DNA of 64,000 nucleotides from Lentihominibacter butyricus (lineage in GTDB: Bacteria; Bacillota; Clostridia; Peptostreptococcales; Anaerovoracaceae). Below are positions 44,244 to 52,079 of the stretch, piece by piece (the first letter of the stretch is position 1; each line of letters starts with the position of its first letter). The notes under the pieces are model-generated. The model was not told where the DNA came from. It made no database searches and saw nothing but the letters and a program-made list of their open reading frames with translations. The translations under genes and the position numbers were made by a program. The stretch is taken from contig NZ_JAOQJP010000012.1 in the NCBI RefSeq assembly GCF_025567305.1, positions 1 through 64,000 on the forward strand, given 5' to 3'.

Positions 44244-44957
44244 TTATGCCAGCACAACTACTGTTCCATGATCTGAAAAATCATCCACATACACATTTCC
44301 TATCGACTTATTTGCTGGAAAAAGTTTAGCTTTGATCTTGCCACCTTCAGCTTTCCAGCGCCTTAGTCCTTTCTTCGTTATCTCGTACTCTTTCGTCAAT
44401 GTGTATACAGTTGTCATTGTCCCCTCTGTATCTGCATCCGAATCAACAGGCACATATATATCCATTTCCGTGAAAGCCTCGTCACTTTTTTCCAGTCCGA
44501 CGATATCTACACGCTCTATATCGAGCATGTCCTCATATCGGCCCATTGAAGGATAACGCTGAGGTCTGCACAAGGCATGATACACCGTATCGAAATCATC
44601 ATCAGACGGCACGACATGTATGACCATCCTGTTTTCACATATCAGTTCCACGTTGGCTATACCTTTGAAAATGCCATATTCTTTGCCATCCTTTATGCAT
44701 ATCTGATGTCGCGCTTTATCGAATTTCCCCCCCGGAGTAAACGAATATCTCGTATAAAGCTCTGATACCGTTCCATTGTTCGTTCCCTGTATGCTCAGCT
44801 TCATCGGATGGAATTCCTTAAAACCGCATGCTGCATGTATCATTCCCAGGACTGTTGAATATGGCGGCAGGGGGAACGTTTCCTTGATGATGAAGCTGCT
44901 TGGCTTACGGTAATTAGCAAGTTCCTGGTAACACTGTATCCTTATTGCCCTATCCAT
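44244..44957 (-). CDS. cas5b: Cascade subunit Cas5 (type I-B)
   Basis: Cas5 caps the 5' handle of crRNA in Cascade. The 237-residue RAMP protein has the Cas5 N-terminus (IRIQCYQELANYRKPSS followed by FPLPPYSTVLGMIHAACG), the last piece being the family hallmark. ATG 44957 overlaps the cas7 stop by 8 bases (ATGGATAG), which suggests translational coupling. Confidence 0.94.
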   Translation of the reverse strand: MDRAIRIQCYQELANYRKPSSFIIKETFPLPPYSTVLGMIHAACGFKEFHPMKLSIQGTNNGTVSELYTRYSFTPGGKFDKARHQICIKDGKEYGIFKGIANVELICENRMVIHVVPSDDDFDTVYHALCRPQRYPSMGRYEDMLDIERVDIVGLEKSDEAFTEMDIYVPVDSDADTEGTMTTVYTLTKEYEITKKGLRRWKAEGGKIKAKLFPANKSIGNVYVDDFSDHGTVVVLA

Positions 44958-45819
44958 AGTATCTGTCCACTTCCTCTTTGATGTGCCCGAACACATCTCC
45001 TATGGTCTCCGCCCCTAGAATGTCCTTTATCTCTTTATCGTTATCGAACATTTCAGAGACAACACCTGCGAATGTATTTTCCCCGATGCTGCTGTCCGAA
45101 TCTGTGAGTTCTTTTATCATCTCAACACTGAGTCTGTTTTTTTCGATTTTCACCTTGTTCTCAAAGAACGGATTCTTTCTCTCGTACACTCCGCCGATAA
45201 TGAATACCGGACTCAGATCCTCCCTGCGACCTTTTATATCTCTGTAAAGGTACCGGATACCGTCCAGCAGGGCTTTTACGCGCTCTGCCTTTTCCTCACT
45301 GCTGATCTCGATATCCCCGTCTATGCCGACACGTTCCAGATCCACGGATACCGTATATCTGTAATATGTGCGGTGTATCTCGCTCTGAGCTATTCCGTTG
45401 TCCGCATCGATCCTGGATGCCAGCCCCATATTTGTCAGAAAGTCAAGATCGCTCTGGTACGGTTCAAGCGATATCGCATTGCTCAGCCTTGCCACGGCAT
45501 TTCTGGTCGATGCGCCGCCGCTCTGCTTGTCGTCTTTGGCCGTGGTTTTCATGTATCCGAACAGATCAATCTCCGGAAATTCCGCTATCGTTGCAGATGG
45601 TGCGAACTGCACTACTCCGCTTTTAGCATCCACCGGAGTCTTGTCCCATCCCATCTGCTGAACGAGACTGTACCTGAGCGCCTGCCTTGATATATATGTA
45701 TACTGCTTGTTGTCTCCTCTGGTCATTTTTTTCAGAGACGTTATGTTACCTATACCTTCTCCGTAATTAGCACTTTCTGCCAGAAACACCATCGTTACCG
45801 TTAAACCATTTCTATTCAT
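44950..45819 (-). CDS. cas7b: Cascade backbone subunit Cas7 (DevR family)
   Basis: Cas7 polymerises along the crRNA spacer. The 289-residue protein has the DevR/Csh2-like segments LTVTMVFLAESANYGE and RQALRYSLVQQMGWD and the glycine-rich KSGVVQFAPSATIAEF region. ATG 45819 follows AAAGGAGGAAGG and overlaps the cas8b stop by 8 bases. Confidence 0.94.
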   Translation of the reverse strand: MNRNGLTVTMVFLAESANYGEGIGNITSLKKMTRGDNKQYTYISRQALRYSLVQQMGWDKTPVDAKSGVVQFAPSATIAEFPEIDLFGYMKTTAKDDKQSGGASTRNAVARLSNAISLEPYQSDLDFLTNMGLASRIDADNGIAQSEIHRTYYRYTVSVDLERVGIDGDIEISSEEKAERVKALLDGIRYLYRDIKGRREDLSPVFIIGGVYERKNPFFENKVKIEKNRLSVEMIKELTDSDSSIGENTFAGVVSEMFDNDKEIKDILGAETIGDVFGHIKEEVDRYYG

Positions 45820-47512
45820 CGCGACCTTCCTCCTTTTCATCATCCTGCGTCTTTACCGAATAACTTCCCTTCAATCCCAGTACGAATGCATACCCGTCTT
45901 CCTGGAAGCACTTCTGATCTCCGATCATGTATATAAATCCTTCCGGCATCTGAAGCCTGCTCGAGCAGTACATTCGCATCACTATTTCTATAAACTTTTT
46001 ATCATTTCCGACTGAAAGAGCATTGAGAAGCTGATATATAGTTCCGCGGAGAAAATCATCGCTTGTCAGCCCTCTGCTTTCCATCAGATTTTTCCGCAGA
46101 GCATACCCGCTGTCTCTCATCCTGTATTTATTCATAAAAGCATTACCTCCTTTGTTCTCGTTTATATGGCACTGCTGCAGCTGGATGCAGTACACCATGA
46201 AAGCCGTTCCCAGCATACCGTCGTTTTCTATCGAAGCCTTCATCAGCCTGTTCAGCAGCGGATACTGTTCACGGTATTTCAGCAGATTCATTATGACTTC
46301 CTCATACACATTCAGGTATTCGCTGCCTATTTTGCAGAACGGATGCTCTGCCAGTTTCCCAAGGCAGCTTTTCACCGTTTTATCATTAAGGATCCTCAGT
46401 ACAGGCTTGCTTATTATGCTGAAGGCATATCTGTCGCTCTCATTCGTACCTCTCATGATCACCTGTATATTTAAAAGCTCATTCGTCTTGTCTTCGAGCA
46501 CCATGTTCACAACTCTTGCAAACCACGACGGATATCTTTCATCTTTTTCTTTCATCGAACTATCTTCCACCGCAGGTATTTTTTTATTGACGCCAATAAT
46601 CGTTTTTACATTGTGATTCAAATTCACAAATACGAATTTATTTCCGATAAGCTGAAAACCCAGTGGACTCATCGCATACAGGAATGCACATACCGGACAT
46701 AGATACGCATCCACTTTCCCGTTCCAGAATGCAGATCTTTTTCGTGCCAGATCATCGGCCATTTCTTTCATAAATGCTATAGAAACCTTCTCCCCACTCT
46801 TAATAGGCATGCCGCATTCTATACATGAATCCTTAGACCTGCTGTGATCGCTTTTCAGATACTCTACGAACGGGATTCCAAAATCTTTTGCAAATATTGC
46901 TCTCATGTTTTTGTCTGCATTTTTACGATGGAGGAAACATTTTTTATCCCAAAATCTGTTTATGATGCTGTATATGATGCTTTTCATCGCAAAAGTTTCC
47001 CTGCAGATGTCATTTGAAAGGAAAACCTTGAGTCCTCTCAGTTTTTCAAGAAGCAGTGTCTCATCCATTTTGTCACTGAGTTTTTCTTTTTTCAGCTGCT
47101 CATACGCTTCCATGCATTTTACTTCATCACTGCCTGCAGCCTCTTTTATGTTTTCAAATCCTGCCTTGTAACTGTTTAACAGCAGTTTGTCATTTATATA
47201 CTTCAGCTGTTCTCTGTTTTCTTTCGTAGCTTCCCAGCTGTGGATCTCCAGTTTACTGATGCAGCTGTCGATCTTCTTTTCGATCTCAGGCAGTACTGTC
47301 GCCGGCCCTAAATATTTTACAAAAGCTTTGAAATATACGTCTGTCCAGTCAGTATCCAGTGCAAATGCCCGGTCTATCCAGAACGTATATTTATCATCAG
47401 AGATCCCGTAATCGACACCTTCTCTCGCACCGTGATTTTCGAGTGCATAATAAAGGCCTGTGATGCCTGCGTTTTTAAGAAAATCCCCAAGACTTATTTC
47501 TAAACGATCCAT
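45812..47512 (-). CDS. cas8b: Cascade large subunit Cas8b
   Basis: Cas8b recognises the PAM and recruits Cas3. The 566-residue protein contains a zinc-ribbon pair (SCIECGMPIKSGEK and YLCPVCAFLYAMSPLGFQ) typical of Cst1/Cas8b. N-terminal DRLEISLGDFLKNAGI is also characteristic. A weak GGGGGTG site precedes the ATG. It lies between cas6 and cas7 in the I-B order. Confidence 0.9.
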   Translation of the reverse strand: MDRLEISLGDFLKNAGITGLYYALENHGAREGVDYGISDDKYTFWIDRAFALDTDWTDVYFKAFVKYLGPATVLPEIEKKIDSCISKLEIHSWEATKENREQLKYINDKLLLNSYKAGFENIKEAAGSDEVKCMEAYEQLKKEKLSDKMDETLLLEKLRGLKVFLSNDICRETFAMKSIIYSIINRFWDKKCFLHRKNADKNMRAIFAKDFGIPFVEYLKSDHSRSKDSCIECGMPIKSGEKVSIAFMKEMADDLARKRSAFWNGKVDAYLCPVCAFLYAMSPLGFQLIGNKFVFVNLNHNVKTIIGVNKKIPAVEDSSMKEKDERYPSWFARVVNMVLEDKTNELLNIQVIMRGTNESDRYAFSIISKPVLRILNDKTVKSCLGKLAEHPFCKIGSEYLNVYEEVIMNLLKYREQYPLLNRLMKASIENDGMLGTAFMVYCIQLQQCHINENKGGNAFMNKYRMRDSGYALRKNLMESRGLTSDDFLRGTIYQLLNALSVGNDKKFIEIVMRMYCSSRLQMPEGFIYMIGDQKCFQEDGYAFVLGLKGSYSVKTQDDEKEEGRDE

Positions 47513-47527
47513 ATTACACCCCCTCTG

Positions 47528-48250
47528 TTACAGCAGCAGCGTCCACTTGCCATGCCCTGATGACCGCCTTGCACCCATTCCCGCCTGATACAATACGTTC
47601 AGAAGCTCTGGCGTTCCTGTCAGTTTGTACACTCCCAAGCTGGCATCCGTATTTCTGCCAAACACGGGCACGACGACTTTCTTTGCTTTTACCGGTGTTA
47701 TAGAAAATCCTTCTGTAGAAACGCTTGTCCCTGTTTTCTGAAGAAAGAAATCTATATTTTCTTTGAGTGCTTCACTGAACTCCCGGTCTTCAAAGGTGTA
47801 GTACGTGTCTTTATTGTTTTCGTAATCATGTCTCCTGACAACAAGAGGGCTCATCATCTTTACCACAACTTCACGATCTCTGATATCCCTGTATCGCTGC
47901 ATCACGAGTGAGACAAGTGTCATCGAATTGTTTTTCATCGGATATCGTTTTTGTACAAGTGATTTGAACCCGTTAAAAAACCGTATGAATTCGCCCAGAT
48001 CACTGTCCGAAAAAAACATCGTGAGTCTGCTGCTCCCGAGCAGTATACGATCCGCTTCAAATCTGGGCCTGTCCAGCATATATGAATATGTATACTGCTT
48101 CAGCACCGATCTGTCTTTGGCGTACATTTCGTGGAAAAATTCCTGCGATGATGCTTCTGCCGCCGCTTTTATGAAGCTGACCAGCAGTCTGTCGAGCTCT
48201 TTCGGCAGTTCAGGTTTTTCCAGCTCAAATACTAGCTTTAATTGCTGCAT
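47528..48250 (-). CDS. cas6: CRISPR RNA endoribonuclease Cas6
   Basis: Cas6 cuts the precursor in each repeat to yield crRNAs with an 8-nt handle. The 240-residue RAMP protein ends with the glycine-rich loop GMGARRSSGHGKWTLLL, typical of the family. As the first gene of the cas operon it lies directly behind the consensus promoter at 48312-48340. Confidence 0.94.
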   Translation of the reverse strand: MQQLKLVFELEKPELPKELDRLLVSFIKAAAEASSQEFFHEMYAKDRSVLKQYTYSYMLDRPRFEADRILLGSSRLTMFFSDSDLGEFIRFFNGFKSLVQKRYPMKNNSMTLVSLVMQRYRDIRDREVVVKMMSPLVVRRHDYENNKDTYYTFEDREFSEALKENIDFFLQKTGTSVSTEGFSITPVKAKKVVVPVFGRNTDASLGVYKLTGTPELLNVLYQAGMGARRSSGHGKWTLLL

Positions 48251-48311
48251 GATTTACTCCTTTCGTTAATTATGATTATTTTGCCCGTTTTATTTGTTTG
48301 AATTTTCTTTC

Positions 48312-48340
48312 ATTATAAGCCCTCTCATGATTCTTGTCAA
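48312..48340 (-). promoter_or_regulatory. Consensus promoter of the cas operon
   Basis: TTGACA (48335-48340), 17-bp spacer and TATAAT (48312-48317) on the minus strand, about 60 bases before the cas6 start. A CCA motif followed by the pseudo-spacer target (48341-48357) abuts the -35 box. The consensus strength fits a promoter that needs repression. Confidence 0.9.
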
Positions 48341-48343
48341 CCA

Positions 48344-48357
48344 GATATATGTGTTTT
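48344..48357 (+). promoter_or_regulatory. Candidate Cascade target beside the cas promoter
   Basis: Positions 48344-48357 read GATATATGTGTTTT behind CCA (48341-48343). The pseudo-spacer at 48426 reads GATATTTGTGTATT: bases 1-5, 7-11, 13 and 14 match, and only bases 6 and 12 differ. A full-length protospacer from 48344 would also cover the -35 box of the guide RNA's own promoter (48372-48377). Confidence 0.7.
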
Positions 48358-48371
48358 ATAACATGAGTCTC

Positions 48372-48509
48372 TTGATTTGAAATTTTATTTGTTGTATAAT
48401 CCGTTATACATATTGGAATGTAAAAGATATTTGTGTATTTATCACTCAATTTAATAGCCCCATATTGGATCTCATCAGCTCCCTGCCACCACTAGTGGCG
48501 GGGAGCTTT
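48372..48509 (+). ncRNA. CreR-like crRNA-mimic guide gene
   Basis: TTGATT (48372-48377), 17 bp and TATAAT (48395-48400) predict a start near 48406. From there the sequence matches the 3' 20 bases of the CRISPR repeat at 17 positions (ATACATATTGGAATGTAAAA). A 22-base pseudo-spacer (48426-48447) follows, then a second degenerate repeat (48448-48469; ATTTAATAG identical) and a 13-bp hairpin (AGCTCCC...GGGAGCT, 48477-48507). This is the layout of crRNA-like regulators that make Cascade repress the cas promoter. The repeat stem TACAT/ATGTA is kept. Function is inferred. Confidence 0.75.
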
Positions 48510-48756
48510 ACTATGCCATACATATTTTCACAGTTGAACCCCTTCCCTTTCCCTGTTATATTAATATCAAAGATCGTGCATTATGCCGCTTTCATCCGCG
48601 CCGGTTCTCCTTGCGAATGATGTGTCGAGCGGAAGCACGGAAAGCTTTCTCCCTATGGAAAAAATTATGACGTGCTCATAAAAGCATTGCATTCTCAACA
48701 TCTGCAGCGTTTTTACACTAAAATAAAGTACCGATTTTTACTACAGGGGTATGAAA
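48510..48756. other. Intergenic spacer with no recognised feature
   Basis: About 250 bases between the guide RNA and the LuxR-type promoter. No convincing frame or RNA gene is seen. A toxin RNA of the kind paired with some crRNA-like guides was looked for and not recognised. Confidence 0.4.
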
Positions 48757-48803
48757 TATGGTACCTGGGTACCATAGATTTCAGAAAGCTTAGATAGTAT
48801 AAT
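48757..48803 (+). promoter_or_regulatory. lux-box-like palindrome and promoter of the LuxR-type gene
   Basis: TATGGTACC-TG-GGTACCATA is a perfect 20-base palindrome (48757-48776). A -10 box TATAAT follows at 48798-48803 with only a poor -35. The palindrome centre would lie about 43 bases before the start, where LuxR-type activators bind. Autoregulation is therefore likely but inferred. Confidence 0.6.
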
Positions 48804-48842
48804 CATTCACGAAATAATCAAACAATATTGAAAGGACTGCTT

Positions 48843-49595
48843 ATGAGTCAGGAACTGTGGACGAAAGACTGGAAAAAAATCAACGATATAATACTCCAGA
48901 TGAACAGCGAAAGCGACATCCTCAAGGCTTTGAACACATTTCTAGTTGATATCGAGGGACTGGTGCCTTATGAGAAAGCGTGTATATACTTTTATGACCT
49001 TTCTGCACCTAACACTGTCAAGCATTACCTCGGTCAGGGCTTCAGCGACAAGGAGCTCAGGGATTACGAGCGTTACTACTGCAAAATCGATGACGTTGTG
49101 GACAAGATGATGCCGAACAAGGAGGTCGTGATCAAAAGCACAGAGGCTTTCGATATAGAGCAGCGAAAGGAGACTGAGTACTTCATCGATTACGTGACTC
49201 CGGCAAACACCAAGATCTCTCTGGATACGAATTTCCGATGGAATCTTGAAAACAGGGAGTTCTGCATCGGTTCACTGGATCTGTTCCGCAATGAGAAGGA
49301 CATCGATTTTTCTGAAAGGGAAGTTGAGATCTGCAGGGTATTCCAGCCTCATCTCGAGCTGAAGGCTTCGAACTACGCATTCCTGTTTGACAATATCGCT
49401 CATCAGTATTCGCTGACTAACGCCGAGCAGGATATCGCGACTATGATCCTTAAAGGCTATTCCAACGAGCAGATAGCCGAGGAAAAATGCATCACGATAT
49501 CCACGGTCAAAAAGCATGTGACCAGGATACTGGAAAAATCCGAAACAAAATCGCGTATCGAATTCATCTGCAAGACTACCGGCAAGGGCAAATAA
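48843..49595 (+). CDS. LuxR-family transcriptional regulator
   Basis: The 250-residue protein has an N-terminal sensor-like domain of unknown ligand (about 1-170, GAF-like) and a C-terminal LuxR helix-turn-helix (LTNAEQDIATMILKGYSN and TISTVKKHVTRILEKS). ATG 48843 with GAAAGGAC upstream is chosen over a TTG five codons earlier. It lies upstream of the nitrilase-permease pair on the same strand, so it probably controls it. Confidence 0.88.
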   Translation: MSQELWTKDWKKINDIILQMNSESDILKALNTFLVDIEGLVPYEKACIYFYDLSAPNTVKHYLGQGFSDKELRDYERYYCKIDDVVDKMMPNKEVVIKSTEAFDIEQRKETEYFIDYVTPANTKISLDTNFRWNLENREFCIGSLDLFRNEKDIDFSEREVEICRVFQPHLELKASNYAFLFDNIAHQYSLTNAEQDIATMILKGYSNEQIAEEKCITISTVKKHVTRILEKSETKSRIEFICKTTGKGK

Positions 49596-49684
49596 ACGCA
49601 GCTGCCGGCCGGCGCAGGCAGTGCGTATCAACCAATTGACAATTATTTGGAATAATTTTAATACTACTAAAAAAGGAGAACACT

Positions 49685-50578
49685 ATGAAAGACATTATCA
49701 CTGTTGCCGTGGCAAACTTCAGAGTCGATGCGGCAAACAAAGAGAGCAACCTTTCCAGAATGTGCGGATTTGCAGAAGCTGCAGCTAAGCGCGGCGCAAA
49801 CCTCATCTTATTCCCTGAGATGTGTCTCTACGGTTATGACTACTACGTAGATGAAACTATCCCTCAGGAAGAAAAGATCAAAACCGCAGAAACGATCAAC
49901 GGTCCTTCATGCCAGGCGATCGCAGAGATCACAAAGAAATACGGGATCTATGTTGTTTTCGGAATGGCAGAAAAAATGGAAGAAACACCTGACGCAACGC
50001 TTTACAACTCAGCTGTTGCAATAGGTCCTGACGGTGTTATCGGCGCTTACCAGAAGATGCATCCGTTCGAAACAGAGAGCATCTGGTGTGTAAAGGGCGA
50101 AAAGCCGTTCATGTTCGATACTCCATGGGGTCCGATCTCAGTGGGCATCTGCTTCGATACATATCAGTTCCCTGAACTCCAGAGATACTACTGCGGACAG
50201 GGCAGCAGACTTTACCTGAACCCTACTGCAGTTATCGAGGAGATCCCTAAGGAAGGCAGCCGTCAGGCATTCATAGACTACTATGCACCTACTCTCGAAT
50301 ACGGAGTTCTGTGCAATACTATCTTCGTTGCAAGCTCGAACCTCTGCGGTACTGACATCGTGGACTACTTCGGCGGCGGCAGCTGCATCATAGGACCGAA
50401 GATCACTCCGTTCTATGAGACAAACCTTCACTACTATGCAGGAAACAAGGATAATGTACAGGAAGGCATCTTCATCGAAACGATCGACCTTTCTCTCGCA
50501 GAAAGACGTCTGTTCGTAAACAAGGAGATCACTGGTGTTCCTGACTACAGACCTGACCTTTACAAAAAGTTTCTGTAA
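49685..50578 (+). CDS. Nitrilase-superfamily carbon-nitrogen hydrolase
   Basis: The enzyme hydrolyses amide or nitrile-type C-N bonds. The catalytic triad is visible: E45 in LFPEMCLYG, K in GAYQKMHPFE (about 124) and C in SVGICFDT (about 155). The length of 297 suits the amidase or carbamoylputrescine hydrolase groups; the substrate is not fixed. AAAAAGGAG precedes the ATG. The following permease probably imports the substrate or a related amine. Confidence 0.9.
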   Translation: MKDIITVAVANFRVDAANKESNLSRMCGFAEAAAKRGANLILFPEMCLYGYDYYVDETIPQEEKIKTAETINGPSCQAIAEITKKYGIYVVFGMAEKMEETPDATLYNSAVAIGPDGVIGAYQKMHPFETESIWCVKGEKPFMFDTPWGPISVGICFDTYQFPELQRYYCGQGSRLYLNPTAVIEEIPKEGSRQAFIDYYAPTLEYGVLCNTIFVASSNLCGTDIVDYFGGGSCIIGPKITPFYETNLHYYAGNKDNVQEGIFIETIDLSLAERRLFVNKEITGVPDYRPDLYKKFL

Positions 50579-50624
50579 ATCGTTGTCTTAAAGAACATGT
50601 CAATAAGAGAGGAGAAGTGTTCAA

Positions 50625-51953
50625 ATGAGTGACAATACTTTAAAACGTACTATGAAACTGCACCACCTTGTCATCTTCGGTGTAGCTTTCCTGACACCTA
50701 TGATCGCATATACTATCTACGGTGTCATCGCCACTGCATCACACGGTGTTGAATCCGGTTCGATATGCTTCGCGGTAATCGCTATGCTGTTCACAGCACT
50801 GAGCTACGGCCACATGGCCAAGGCTTTCCCTGCTGCCGGATCCACATATACATACACAAGAAAGGCTATCAACGCCAAGCTCGGAGTTGTCGCAGGATGG
50901 ATCGTACTGCTGGGATATGTGTTCTTCCCAATGGCAATATGGCTCATCGGCGCATCATACTTCAGCGCTGCTGTTCCTGCCGTTCCTTCATGGGTATGGC
51001 TCATCGGCTTCATCGTTGTTACATCACTGATCAATATCGTCGGTGTGGAAGTAGGAAGCAAGATCAACTTCATCATGGTTTCGATCCAGGTCGTTATCAT
51101 AGTAGCTTTCCTTATCTTCACTATCAAGGCGATCACTGAGGGCATGGGAGAAGGTACACTTGCATCGTTCTCACCGTTCTACAACCCTGACATCGATTTC
51201 AGCTACACGGTAGCCGGAGCTGCAGCTGCATGCTACTGCTTCCTCGGGTTCGACGCGCTGACTACATTCACAGAAGATACTATCGACCCGACAAAGAACA
51301 TCCCAAGATCGATCATACTGACACTGCTCGTATGCGGCGCGATCTTCCTGGTAGTAACTTACTTCACTCACCTCGTGCATCCTTCGTTCGACTATCCGAA
51401 CCCGGACAACGCTGCATATGATATCGCTAAGCAGGTAGCTCCTTCTATCTTCGGAGGCATCTTCCTGATCGGTACTATAGCAGGTCAGTTCGCGGCAGGT
51501 CTGTCGGCTCAGGCCAGCGGCGCACGTCTGCTCTACGCAATGGGCAGAGATGGTGTACTTCCTAAGAAGTTCTTCGGAAATCTGAATCACAAGACTCAGA
51601 CTCCTGTAAATGCTATCATCCTGACTGGTGTAGTTGCACTGTTCGCTGTATTCCTCGATGTTACAAAGGCTACAGCTTACATCAACTTCGGCGGATTCGT
51701 TGCATTCTTCTTCGTAAACATTTCTGTTATCGTGTACTATTTCGTAAAGCAGAAGCAGCGTTCAGTGAAAGGCTTCTTCCTGTACCTGGTATTCCCTGTC
51801 CTGGGAGCGCTTCTCTGCCTGTACCTGCTGGTGCACCTTGACAAGATCGCTATCATCCTGGGATGTGCATGGACAGTAGCCGGTATCATCTACCTGCTCG
51901 TTCTCACCAAGGGACTCAAGGAAGAACCGCCTGAACTCGGTATCGATGCGTAA
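50625..51953 (+). CDS. APC-superfamily amino acid/polyamine permease
   Basis: The 442-residue membrane protein has about 12 hydrophobic segments and the APC motif TPMIAYTIYGVIATASHG in the first helix. It transports amino acids or amines. It follows the nitrilase gene by 46 bases with GAGAGGAG upstream, so the two should form an operon. Its sequence is less related to the permease at 5306. Confidence 0.87.
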   Translation: MSDNTLKRTMKLHHLVIFGVAFLTPMIAYTIYGVIATASHGVESGSICFAVIAMLFTALSYGHMAKAFPAAGSTYTYTRKAINAKLGVVAGWIVLLGYVFFPMAIWLIGASYFSAAVPAVPSWVWLIGFIVVTSLINIVGVEVGSKINFIMVSIQVVIIVAFLIFTIKAITEGMGEGTLASFSPFYNPDIDFSYTVAGAAAACYCFLGFDALTTFTEDTIDPTKNIPRSIILTLLVCGAIFLVVTYFTHLVHPSFDYPNPDNAAYDIAKQVAPSIFGGIFLIGTIAGQFAAGLSAQASGARLLYAMGRDGVLPKKFFGNLNHKTQTPVNAIILTGVVALFAVFLDVTKATAYINFGGFVAFFFVNISVIVYYFVKQKQRSVKGFFLYLVFPVLGALLCLYLLVHLDKIAIILGCAWTVAGIIYLLVLTKGLKEEPPELGIDA

Positions 51954-52079
51954 AGCACAGTGCAGCGGCAGGCAAACGTACGGCATCGCGAATACAGATG
52001 CTATGTGCAATGCAGGCCGTATGATACAGCAAAGCTGCAGTGCAGCATAAACAAATTCTATAATATACAAAAATCATAG

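Noticed and set aside
48426..48447. Alternative register with the pseudo-spacer starting one base later and PAM CAG
   Set aside because: It would put mismatches at 5 and 11 and use a poorer PAM; the register with CCA and mismatches at 6 and 12 fits Cascade rules better.
48510..48756. Search for a toxin RNA (CreT type) beside the crRNA-like guide
   Set aside because: No minigene with rare codons and a strong ribosome binding site could be recognised, so only the regulatory guide is proposed.
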